Source of the DNA: Eutreptiella sp. 'Long Island Sound 2002'
Taxonomy: Eukaryota > Euglenozoa > Euglenophyceae > Eutreptiales > Eutreptiaceae
Direction: 5' to 3'
Assembly (NCBI GenBank): GCA_964036045.1
Contig: OZ038389.1
Span: forward strand, 39,859,717 to 39,923,716
DNA length: 64,000 nt
In this document: in pieces, positions 54,866 to 64,000 of the stretch
Position numbering within the stretch: position 1 is the first letter of the stretch
Layout: each line of letters opens with the position of its first letter
The notes under the pieces: generated by a model
Databases searched by the model: none
What the model was told of the DNA's origin: nothing
Seen by the model: the letters and a program-made list of their open reading frames with translations, nothing else
Program-made: the position numbers and the translations under genes

Positions 54866-56932
54866 GACCCAGGTCCTTATGGGTATCAAGGCGCTGACAA
54901 ACGACCCCCCAAAGTTCCGTCAAAAGGGTATGTATATGGGCCACGTGTCAACATGTGATACCCATTTCATGTATCACTCTCTCATCACCTCTACCTCTAC
55001 TCTTCACGTCATTCTTACTCGCTCCATCTACTCGTCTCCGATCTCACCTCTCTACATGCCCTCTCCATCCTCTACTCTTCTCCTGTTCTGCCTGCATACT
55101 CACGCATCTCCTTGCCTGCATACTCACGCATCTCCTGGTCTATCTACATCCCTGCATCTCGCATGCCCTCTCCTGTTGTCCTTTTACTCTCCTCCTCCTG
55201 CAAGGCTCTCCTTTTCATCCTACCTCGGTGTCCATCGTCTTCCGCACAATAGTGGAGCCGGGCTGCAGGAACAAAGGGGTCCCACATTTCTCTGGCACAC
55301 TACAGCACAAAAGCGGAGCCGGTTCACTGGCACAATTATGAGAGATGGAAATAATAATGGCACAGAGGATCGTCTGCAGGTGAATTGGCTATGCAAGAAA
55401 TAAATGGGATGTCCGTTCCGGTGGGTTTCTGACTCCTAAAACCTTCTCATTGAACTTTGATGTCAACTGTAACTTTTGTTAGCAATGGCCTGGATTTGCG
55501 TTGGGTGATTTTCAGGGGTTAACTAGACTTGCCATCTCTTGCAAAATACTCAAGCATTCATGCTGTTCTGCTGCGTTTTGCCCAACCTGCTGTCCTGTGG
55601 TTGCACATTTGCACAAGGCACCATGTTGGATTCGTAGCTTTGGTTTGCTGACACACCTTTAGCATTTGCTGGGATGAAGGGCAAACATAGTAGAGGAAGG
55701 GACGGGCAGAGCGGAGGGCTGTGTGTGGGAGGAGGGGTGAGGGGCAAGGTGGTTTTGTTGATAATTGTTGATAGGCGTGTTGTGGTGTTTTGAAGTTGTG
55801 TTCTAAAACTGTTTTAAATTGACATTCTGAAAGCGTTCACCACTTTTAGAATTCGAATGCTGTCACCCAGGTCCATGCCCCCTTACCCAGGTCTCCACAC
55901 CACACCCACCACAGCATACCGCAGCACCACACGCCATGCCACAACATCACTTCACTACACCCCACCCCATCTGACCTGAGACCACACCACATCGCACCAC
56001 ACCACACCACACCACTCCACCTCACCCCTCCCCACCCTGCAACACCCCACTTTTGCCCCTCCTCTTTCAGTGCCAGATGGATAGGAACCACCACACGCAC
56101 AAAGCAGCACAGCACCAACTCGTTGGTCACGGGACACTATGCACTTTGCACATGATCGGGTCCCAACAAACGACAAAGGGCACACGCAGCCTGTGCTATC
56201 AGAAGTCATGCTGTCGCTTGGCCAAGAGGGGTGCGGGCTAATCTGCACAGGGGGCACTTGAAATATGTTCCTACAGCAATCACGTAGAAGTAGCCAAATG
56301 GGTGCTGATTGCGGTCACTAGCACAATTCCATCCGCAATTGTACTGAGGATCAATCGTTGTGCCACCAGTGTGGGAACCAATGCCTGCTGCTGAACAACC
56401 TATGCCTCCTCAGCCGACTTAGCAAAGACTGGCAGCAGCTCACAAACAGGGTGGCAAAATCACCGCAGCCAGGGACAATGTATTCATCGTTCCTCGAAAT
56501 ATATGACTTCCTCAAAATATATGACGTGCAGTGCAACCTTTGCCTCAGCCTGCTCAACAAAACCAGGGTGGAAGCGATACAACTGAGCAACCAGCTTCCC
56601 ATCTCCAGAACGGTCCAAAACACCAACAGATTGTTCCTAGCATTGTGGCCTGCAGCGTTTTCATCATTACGAGATGCCTAATCTGCTGCGCAACCTTGCT
56701 GAGTAGAGCTAAACCTGGCAACACACGGCCGGCCTCCACTCTCTTGACAAATTGGTCAAGAAAACTGGCCCTGCCAACAATATATAAGAGGAGCGCAGCA
56801 TTTTGCAAAATTGAGCCGGCTCCCGGTCAAAGAATCAAGTTTGGTCCACGAAAAGCACAAAAAAACACTGGCAAAAAATGTTGAGCGCACTGCAACCTGA
56901 TGTCTGGCTTTTGGGACGTCCGAGCCATACAA
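54866..56932. other. Flanking host-like sequence without recognised genes
   Basis: Contains a pyrimidine-rich stretch with a tandem GCATACTCACGCATCTCCT duplication (about 55097-55140) and a CCACA-type microsatellite (about 55890-56045). Open frames near 56350-56880 show no motif. The end of this interval is downstream of profilin. Confidence 0.45.
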
Positions 56933-57388
56933 CTACCAACAAGCACAACGAGACCTCGACACAACACGCATGCCCAAACTTTCAAGATACTCTGCGATAT
57001 AAGCAACCCCCTTATTCGTATTTCCTTGCTGCCGACCTTCCATCGTGTGTCCAATGACGATTGCAGTTTTCGATGCCTGCAGCGTGAGTGCGCCGTTGCC
57101 CTTTTTTTCCCCCAAAACCCATTTGCCATCTTCTTCTCGCAGAAACTGATAGTTCACTCCCGCAGCGTGGATGCCAGAAGCCTGAAATGGTTTGAAATCT
57201 TTCGACCTCATGACCCTGGCAATGAATGCAGCTTCTTGATATGTAATTTGAAGGTGGTTGGCATGACCGTCAGTTGTCCACTTGGATCCATCCATTCCTA
57301 TGATGCAAGCTTTGTCGCAATGTATTTGGCCAGATGCAGCTTTGGTCTGCTCGAGAAGATTGTCAATGTAACTGTTAACCCAATACAT
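56933..57388 (-). CDS. Profilin (actin monomer-binding protein)
   Basis: A 151-residue intact frame. Profilin binds G-actin, proline-rich ligands and phosphoinositides in the cytoplasm and promotes filament growth. The N-terminal helix MYWVNSYIDNLL matches the MSWQxYVDDHL start of the family, with the conserved Trp-3. The second-strand motif CIIGMDGSKW corresponds to AAIIGxDGSVW. The C-terminal half has GVNYQFL, LGEKKGNGALTLQ (family RGKKGxGGV), KTAIVIGHTME and the last helix AYIAEYLESLGM. Length fits except for about 11 extra residues (RVVSRSRCACW). No intron interrupts the coding part. A pyrimidine-rich acceptor lies 8 bases before the ATG. It looks like a real host gene; a processed copy is possible. 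Confidence 0.87.
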   Translation of the reverse strand: MYWVNSYIDNLLEQTKAASGQIHCDKACIIGMDGSKWTTDGHANHLQITYQEAAFIARVMRSKDFKPFQASGIHAAGVNYQFLREEDGKWVLGEKKGNGALTLQASKTAIVIGHTMEGRQQGNTNKGVAYIAEYLESLGMRVVSRSRCACW

Positions 57389-57395
57389 GATACCA

Positions 57396-57419
57396 CCTGA
57401 AAAAAAGGAAAAAAACAGA
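57396..57419 (-). promoter_or_regulatory. Splice acceptor just upstream of profilin start
   Basis: The minus strand reads CTGTTTTTTTCCTTTTTTTCAG, then eight bases and the profilin ATG. This is an ideal 3' splice site, either for a 5'-UTR intron or for spliced-leader addition if the organism trans-splices. Confidence 0.6.
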
Positions 57420-58916
57420 GCAGAAGGCTAGACCAGTCTCCAGGTTCGCAAACTCTGAGCTACAAGTGTGCGCTTTCTCTGCGGGCTCGCTAGCTTGGTG
57501 CCTCTGGAGTGTCCTTGTGGCATGAGGTGTGCATGAGCAAGTGGTGACACTCCCCTCCCACAAGACCAGTTAACCAGGCACTTTAAAGGAAAGCGGCTCC
57601 AGTCTCTGGTGGTCCCATCAGTATAATTGCTGGGCCAAGGACATTGTCTGGAAGTCGGCATTAGAGCCGAAAGTATTGGCTAAAATGGGGGAAGAGCCGT
57701 TACAGACCGTGGCGTTGCCATGAATCCGCTCCCCTCTTGGGGACCGAACTTTGGACTGGCAGGTGCAAAAAAAAACTTTCAATATTCACAGGACCCACCA
57801 AAAAAGGTAAGTCGGTGGTTCGAATCCCGGTCATCTGACCCCAATCTGACCCTTGTTCAAACCCTGCACAGCAGGAATGTTTGCCCCCCCCCCCCCTCAA
57901 GCGATATTCAGTTTTAGGGGATAGAGGCCTCGGAATCAAAAAATCCAATGGGGGATTGTTTTATTGGGCAAAATGATTGTACAAGGGGTTGGACATCAAA
58001 TACCAGGTCGGGTATGCTACGCGAATGACCCCCCCCAAAAAAAATGGGGGTATATGACGCCCGCGCCTGCGCTTGATCTAAGAACCTCTCTTTGGGGTGA
58101 TTTCCCCCTGCCGTATGCCTAAAACAAAAACTCCGGCGCCCACAACACCCATGGTTTTGTACAACCATTTTGGGGTCTTTAGAGCCCCCCCCCCCCCCCA
58201 TCGGGGTCGGGTCCTGGCCGGGAGCAGCTCCTGTGGGAATTGGGGCGGTGTTATGAGTGCCAGCCGTCACATTGATAGCAAAAAACAACCGTTTGTTGAT
58301 CCTTCTCCAATTCCAAGCACATGTGGAAGCTGCTCAGGATGATGCACTCTGCGGTCGGATGCATTACCGTTCGACCGTTCTTGTTCTGACAATATCTATC
58401 CTCCCCCATTGCTTGAAACCAAGTCTGCCACTGAAAAACCCCAAACTATGTGTTTTTGACTGACTGTCTGACTGACTGCCTCCTTAAGACAAACTGAATG
58501 ATTGGCTGAATGTCAGCCTCTCTTCGAGGTGCACTGCCAAAGGCAACGGAATTTTTTTGTTTCACCCTATGTGTCTTTACTCAAAATACTTACAAATTTG
58601 TGGAGAATTCAAAAAAATGGATGAAAGACCAGTGGGGGGCCAGCTTCTGCCGGAAACCGACAGCATGATAGTTCTCAAAATTACCCTTTTTTTTCCACTG
58701 CCCCCCAAAGGCCTTATTAGCAAAGCTACTTGCACGTTGAACAGTTGAATGGAATTCTTGAAGCCGTACAATTTTTATGCGCCCTTTTTCAGATTTTTGC
58801 CCCTTGTGCATTGTGTTTGAGCACCCCTATGGGTCTGAGGGGGAGCCTTAAGCGCAGTGCGCGCGCAGTGCAACTATTTCGGTGTCTGGCCGTACTAGAG
58901 ACCCATATTTTGAAAT
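57420..58916. other. Host-like sequence upstream of profilin
   Basis: Holds C tracts at about 57885-57896, 58030 and 58187-58199, and a B-box-like GGTTCGAATCC near 57813 without a foldable tRNA. The profilin promoter and any 5'-UTR exon should lie here, but I cannot place them. No protein motif is seen. Confidence 0.4.
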
Positions 58917-59190
58917 ACTAGGGGCCCCTAGGGGCATCATGGTGACCCCTAGCGGAGGTTTTGACTTCTGATTTTGTCCCCCTTTGTTTGGGGATCCCCG
59001 AGAATGCAGGGGTAACATCGCATTTCCGCCCTCTTTTGGTCCCCAACCTTCCGGTGCTATTGAGGAAACCGGGACAATCTCTAAATCCACACTTTGATAC
59101 TAGGAGCATCATGGTGACCCCTAGCGTACGTTTTGACTTCTGATTTTGTCCCCCTTTGTTTGGGGATCCCCGAGAATGCAGGGGTGACGT
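58917..59190. repeat. 174-bp-spaced duplication with palindromes
   Basis: About 90 bp (GCATCATGGTGACCCCTAGCG ... GAGAATGCAGGGGT) occurs at 58935-59021 and 59105-59195. The first copy is led by the perfect palindrome CTAGGGGCCCCTAG, and each copy can form a stem between its CTAG-G and CCCCTAG arms. Confidence 0.7.
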
Positions 59191-59632
59191 AGCGTGGCCA
59201 TTTATCGGTCGAAAGACGTTGACCGAGCGGCAAAAGGAGCACAATGATGTTCATGGTTTCTATGGGGCACGCATTGAGCACTTGTTTGCACGCATGTGGC
59301 ACTGGGGCATTGTAAGGAACATATGGAGGGGATCCGGTATGGAGTTGCATGAGTACGTGCGTGTACTCTTGTATTTGCAGCAATTTTTGGTTCGAAGACA
59401 GGTACGGTACCCTCCATATGGTCCGTGGGAACATGTACCTGCACATGTATGGACCGCATCTACACAGGAGGACAATGATGATGAGGATGTTGTGGGTGAT
59501 GATGCGGATGTTTGTGCCCTTTGTTGCACCAAGTCTGACCCTAAAAAGATGTCCATGTGTGACCAGTGTGAACTGCAATATTGTACGGATTGCATTGACA
59601 CACACACATGTGACAATGTGACATTTCTTTGA
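59156..59632 (+). pseudogene. DDE transposase C-terminus with PHD/RING-like zinc finger
   Basis: A 158-residue frame, meaningful from about residue 14. LTERQKEHNDVHGFYGARIE, then HLFARMWHWGIVRNIWRG, match the last catalytic block of DDE transposases of the Harbinger/IS5-like type (EH-FARMK-W), where the Glu is the third acidic residue. After a YPPYGPW segment and an acidic stretch comes a Cys-rich finger: CALC, CDQC, CTDC, then HTC, spaced like PHD or RING fingers. The two earlier Asp residues are missing: upstream sequence is the 174-bp duplication. It is therefore a 5'-truncated fragment. Fusion of DDE and a terminal zinc finger is the notable point. Confidence 0.65.
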
Positions 59633-59970
59633 TTCTGCAATTGTGTCATGTTGTGCACACAAGCTGCGTATTCTCAATGTGTACTTAGTTGACAATGGAA
59701 CCGAAAGACAGTTGTGTGTTCTTGAGGGTGGCGACCAATGCGCTGTAAATGGCTTTTACAGTTGTGCATGATGTGTGTTATGTGAAGGGAAGGTAGTTTG
59801 CAACTTTCTTTAGCTGGGGCAGTTTGGGTCACCTAATTCTAAGGGCCTTTCCAAGGGGTGTGCTTGGGGGCTCCTCGGGGGTAACATAGGTCAAAAGTAG
59901 CGCGCAGTGCAAAGATTCCCCCTGAACCCCTCCAGTGGGCCCGTCTCCTGCCGTGGCTGCAGGATAGGGC
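59633..59970. other. Spacer before DIRS-like copy 2
   Basis: No gene recognised. It may be the 3' part of the degraded DNA transposon, but I find no clear inverted repeat. Confidence 0.35.
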
Positions 59971-60147
59971 GCCAAACCAGGTTCGACAACTACCGTCGCT
60001 ACATCAATGGGGTCGACCCCCATAGCCCTGATAAGACTTTGAATGTGACTGCTGTCGGTGTGTTGCACACTACTAAGCTGCCCTAGTACCACGGTCTGCC
60101 CGGTTTGGATGCTGTTGCACAATGTATACCCGGGGTTGTCGACTACC

Positions 60148-60695
60148 TAGTTCACTGTGTTGGGTTGCTGTTGCAAAGAAGTACCGTCCCAGATGGGCCT
60201 ATTCTGCGGACATGGGCCTATTCTGCGGACCTGGGTTCGTGCACTTCTGGACTATGCTCGCAATGCTGTGGTATCCCTCAACTGGAGGCCCTTTCTGTTA
60301 TCACACTTGAAATGCGGAAGTCATGTTGAGTTGCTGGAGTTAGTCAGGGGGCTAGAATGCTTGGAGGTGAAGACGAGACGGACTGTGCCATTTCTGATTG
60401 ACATGAAGATATTTTACGCACTCCTGAAAATGTCGGTCGGAGCAAGCTATGCCCCCTGGCACGTAGACCATTTCCTGTTGGGAGACCCCTTGCTTTACGG
60501 TGTCTGGCACCCATATAAGTATTCTGTGGAAATAACCTACAAGGCATTTGCCCCTATTATTGAATTTCTTGAGCAAGGTTGGGACCTGAAGGCTGGAGTT
60601 GTGGTGCCCATGAAAATCAAACTGCGTCACGTGGAAAAAACCATTGTTGGTTTGTTCCTGGCTACAGCTGCTAACATAGCACGGCTTGATAGTAC
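60148..60695 (-). repeat. Direct repeat A2 of DIRS-like copy 2
   Basis: Matches 558-1105 and 54316-54865. Confidence 0.75.
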
Positions 60696-60752
60696 CGACC
60701 TTGCGTTGCGTCTCGCGCTGCCATGCCGCCTCGACACGTCTGCAGATGCGCA

Positions 60753-61085
60753 TCACCACCGGAAAGCGCTTGCTGATCGCCAGTTCTGGTGTGACCGGCC
60801 ACGTCCGATAGGACACGCTCGCCACTTCGGACACTTCTTCAAACCGGTGAGCCGACACCAGTCTATCGTCTCTTCGCCCCCGCTTTGCCGCCACTTGTGC
60901 CGCATCGCGCTGCGCGCCGCCGGCTCGTGGCATGTGTAATGCACGTGGTGCCGCAAACAAATCCTGCCACGAGCAGTGCACAACACTCCCCTCAACAGCC
61001 CAAGCACTTGCTGCCGGGCCCACGCACGACGCTCACGCACACCCACCACAGGCCCACAACAGGCGCGCAGTCTCACGGCTCGCAA
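60753..61085 (-). CDS. Small conserved frame downstream of RNase H, copy 2 (uncertain)
   Basis: Counterpart of 1163-1495, 110 residues, starting right after the RNase H stop. No known motif; it may be non-coding. Confidence 0.2.
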   Translation of the reverse strand: MRAVRLRACCGPVVGVRERRAWARQQVLGLLRGVLCTARGRICLRHHVHYTCHEPAARSAMRHKWRQSGGEETIDWCRLTGLKKCPKWRACPIGRGRSHQNWRSASAFRW

Positions 61086-62140
61086 TCAGAACCGCAAGAC
61101 GCCCCGACATTCTGTCTGAGTGCAAACAGGTAACAAATCTGCCATTTGATCGAAGGCAGACCCCAGTGTCATGCCCTTGTCTCCAAAGAAATTGCTGCGG
61201 ACCGGAGACAGGTAGTCCGCCGGCATGATCGCCCCGGGTACATACGAAAGGTGTAACGAAGTCCCCCCCTTTGCCAGAGCATACATTTTTTGTCGGACAC
61301 ACCGACGCTGCTCCCGCAACCCGATTCCCACTTTCCCCGTTCTCAGTCCCCAGAGCACCCCTTGGTTGTCCAGATGCAGCGTAGCCCACGGGAGTTTTTG
61401 CCCCACCACCGTTTTCACGGCCGCTGCCGCCCCCCGAAATTCCAGCACTTGCTGGTTCTGCAGCGGCACACGCAGGGAGTGGTGTGCTCCCGCCGATGAA
61501 CACATACCCAGCCTGCCACTGCTCCCGTCCCGAGCCGCGTCGGAATACACCTGCGGGCACAGCCCCTTTGGGGGCGGGGGGGGTGACGCAGGCGGCCACC
61601 AGACCCTTCCCGCAAACCACAACGCACCCAACAGCGACCGTAGAAGTTTGATGGGCGGGCGCAGCATCCATTTTTCGCCCCACTGCACGTGCGCCATGGG
61701 CCCCGCCAGAAATACGTTCGACCAACGCGATGGCCTGCAGGCCCAGATCAACTTCCCCACCACCCGCTGCACGGACTTTCGCGTAACCGGCCTGGACGCC
61801 ATCAGCACGTACCTACTCAGGGCATCTACCAACGTGTGCCTGGTGTTCAGAATGACCCCCCGCCCAAAGTCGACATGCTTGCCCAAAAAGAGTAGCTCTC
61901 TCTCCGGCCGACTGGACGACTTGCCACTGATTAGGAAGCTAGCGTTTGCCAGAACCTCCTTGAACGCTGCCAGCTTTGTGGCTACTGCAGCCTCGGAGTC
62001 ACCGAACACCAAAAAATCATCCAGGTAATGCATGAGGCACAGCACGGCTCCTGCCACCTCCAGACCCACCTTCCCCGTGAAATATGCCAGCAGTCGCTGA
62101 CACAGTAGTGGACTGTAACTCCAACCAAACGGCAGCGTCT
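61086..62140 (-). pseudogene. DIRS-like copy 2: RT catalytic part and RNase H
   Basis: An open frame from about KTLPFGWSYSP (near 62130) to the stop at 61086. RT catalytic box MHYLDDFLVFGDS lies near 62025. The connection has ELLFLGKHVDFG. RNase H has all its acidic residues: VYSDAARDG, QQVLEFRG, LHLDNQGV, and SYVPGAIMPADYLSP. It ends with a Cys-containing tail, LLPVCTQTEC. The open frame formally begins at 62606, but the sequence before 62140 is then out of frame with the real RT. Confidence 0.85.
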
Positions 62141-62919
62141 TTGAACACCCACATGCACTCCTCCCCCCCCACACGGAACAGGTGGCTCTTCCCCTCAGGC
62201 AGCAGTATGGACCAGTAACAATTTGTGACATCAATGATAGCCCCCCAGCCACGCAGCCCTTGCGAAAAGGCCTTCGCCAACGACTCCACTTGAGGCAGGC
62301 TGACACGCCGCACCTTGCACCCGCCCTCCCACTGACTCTGGTTGGCGCGCACCCCATGCAGGATAAGCCGTGCCTTGGTCTCATTCTGGGGGATGGTGAA
62401 GGCAGCCGCCGTAGGCGACCACGAAATGCCCAAGGCATCCGCCTCCTGCTTCGACAGTTGCTGCAGTGCCCCCGTCCTTGCAATGCCGCTGAGCATGTCA
62501 GCCGTGGTCCCCCGCACCGTCCGTACTTCCTCTGCCGACGACAGCTAAAACTCCTGTCGCGGACTGACATATATCTGCCATAGCCACTACGGCAGCGGAA
62601 CCGCACCCACGGATCCTATCCCTTTTTTGGCCATCTCAGGAGTCACCTCATCCTCCGGCACGGCGGGGTAAATGCCGTCCAGCAATTCTCTAAGCCCTTC
62701 CATGACCATGGCCTCGCACAGGTGCATCCAGGTTAGCAGTGGCTTTTCGTCCCTCAAATCCTCACTTAACTGGAACACCTCTCTCCTGAACACATCCAAC
62801 GCCTTGTACGCGCGTCCCTGTTCCACACCCCACTTTTGCGCAAAACGCAGTGAAAGCTGATACATGGTCTCTCGGAACCTGGCCTTTGAGGGCCGCTCCA
62901 TCCGCCCCAACGGTAGCAT
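62141..62919 (-). pseudogene. DIRS-like copy 2: RT N-terminal part
   Basis: From MLPLGRMERPSK at 62919 through DGIYPAVPEDEVTPEM, two in-frame TAG stops (near 62593 and 62545; copy 1 has GAG and TTG there), to the motif-A region AIIDVTNCYW and CMWVFKD. The frame is lost at about 62140, at the same base as in copy 1. Confidence 0.8.
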
Positions 62920-63073
62920 CAGACGTTACCCCCGCCCCGACACGACACACGCAGGCCACGTACGATGCGTATACCACCGTAACCCACCACACCCGCGAAA
63001 CGAGTCGCACCAGCACCGCCAACAAAGCGCCTAACCCGCCTATGCATAGCCACAGCTTTCCACTAAGTGGTGG

Positions 63074-64000
63074 TGAAGCGGTACCCAGAACCCCATGGCT
63101 AGGTTACGGCATACAACCGGTCTCCGGTCCACTAACCCCGTGTTCCGTGCCGTAAAGCCCCGCATCGGCAACCGATGCGCCGCCAGCGGAGATTTATATA
63201 TCAGAATATCAGCAATCAACAGCGTTTTATTTTCATATTGTTCCCGTCAATTTTTACGCTTCCGTTCTGATATTCACTGTTTTGACAGCTGGCGGTTAGT
63301 TCGCGACTTTAGCGTAACCGCCAGTTTAACTGTTATTTACTGATATTTTAGCGCAAATCGTGACGAAGACTCTAAAGTCTTCAGGAATTGCATTGATGCA
63401 TCCGAAATTTTCACATTCTACACTGGCAACCTTAATCCGAATTTTTAGGATGTCGAAATCGGATTTTCGACTTCGACAACCCCGCACTTGATTTGACCTC
63501 TTTCGAGTGGACCTACGTGCTTCCCTATGCACGAATCAACTTTCCTTTTGTCTTGCCCACCATTTGTCTTAGAGATATGGGCAAAACAAAGTTGATTCGT
63601 GAGGCCACTTGTGAGGGTCATATCTCGTGCCGCTTGCGAGGAATGACAGTAAGGAAACGTGGGATGTATTCACAATACTCCCGACATAATTTAGGAAGCT
63701 TTCTACGCCTTGCGTCTCCACACGTGCGCGCTAGCGTAATGGATCATGGTCAAGAGGGTAGAGTTTGCGTTATGACTCTTTGGCCATGATATTGCGTGCG
63801 TTAAGATAACTTTCGAGTGTAGCGCGCAAGTGTTGGTGTTGCATAGGAACTTTCCTTGAGTTCCTATGAGCGATTGACACAAAGTTATGCCCTTGGAGGG
63901 GCATGACATCTCGTGGGGGGAGCTACCTTTTTGGGCAATATGGAGTATGTGCCTTGTGTTGTGTTGCGTGCCCATTTGGCGGGTCCATCGCTCCAAGCCA
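63074..64000 (+). mobile_element. Start of a further LTR element (gypsy-B-like terminus), cut by window end
   Basis: At 63074 DIRS sequence switches to TGAAGCGGTACCCAGAACC, the exact first 19 bases of the gypsy-B LTR. Later sequence differs, apart from short islands such as GTGCCCATTTGGCGGG near 63970. It is therefore a related but distinct family, presumably its LTR. No coding region is seen in this part. Confidence 0.65.

Larger units (their letters stand above)
59971..63073 (-). mobile_element. DIRS-like retrotransposon copy 2 (3' half)
   Basis: Collinear with copy 1 from the region between YR and RT to the 3' end, without internal insertions. It provides the empty sites of gypsy-A (near 61210) and gypsy-B (near 61698). 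Its 5' half is beyond a new LTR element that starts at 63074, at the place equivalent to 51780 in copy 1. Confidence 0.88.

Noticed and set aside
57790-57845. tRNA gene with GGTTCGAATCC
   Set aside because: No A box at the right distance and T stem does not pair beyond two bases.
58800-59970. Terminal inverted repeats of a DNA transposon around the DDE fragment
   Set aside because: Only short imperfect matches between 58.83 kb and 59.9 kb; cannot be told from chance.

Overview
This window is eukaryotic nuclear DNA built almost entirely from nested retrotransposons, with a few kilobases of host sequence. The eukaryotic calls rest on a profilin gene, a histone H2A exon with GT-AG borders, chromodomain Ty3/gypsy elements and a tyrosine-recombinase (YR) retrotransposon. 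GC-rich coding, Lys-Gly-rich Gag tails and heavy repeat load suggest a large-genome microalga or other protist. A prasinophyte-type green alga is a guess; the sequence does not fix the taxon.

Layout. A DIRS-like YR retrotransposon on the minus strand (382-54865) is the oldest layer, in the order gag - YR - RT - RNase H. Two LTR elements sit inside its RNase H region. Gypsy-A (1627-12967, + strand) has 786-bp LTRs and a GTAGT target duplication. Gypsy-B (13459-50429, + strand) has giant LTRs of 2948 and 2972 bp and a GGCC duplication. Gypsy-B is itself split inside its RT by gypsy-C (23341-43228, - strand), with 709-bp LTRs and an AGTCC duplication. Removing gypsy-C and one AGTCC restores the gypsy-B RT frame exactly. 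A second, partial DIRS-like copy (59971-63073) is interrupted at 63074 by another LTR element that runs out of the window.

Gypsy-C carries an oversized 3' region of about 13 kb (24050-37013). It holds a ~190-bp satellite with long G tracts, three arrays of a 22-bp minisatellite, a near-perfect 329-bp tandem repeat with tRNA-like modules, and host-like exons with splice borders, including a clear histone H2A-fold exon on the minus strand.

Between the two DIRS copies (54866-59970) is what looks like host DNA: an apparently complete profilin gene (minus strand) and the C-terminal end of a DDE transposase fused to a PHD/RING-like zinc finger.

Shared logic. In gypsy-A and gypsy-B, pol lies in the same frame as gag behind one stop codon followed by CGG (TGA-CGG and TAG-CGG), which suggests stop-codon readthrough. 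Every autonomous-type element here carries frameshifts, stops or deletions, so none looks able to move by itself. LTR differences counted by eye (about 1.3% in A, 1.1% in C, roughly 2-3% in the parts of B compared) agree with the nesting order.
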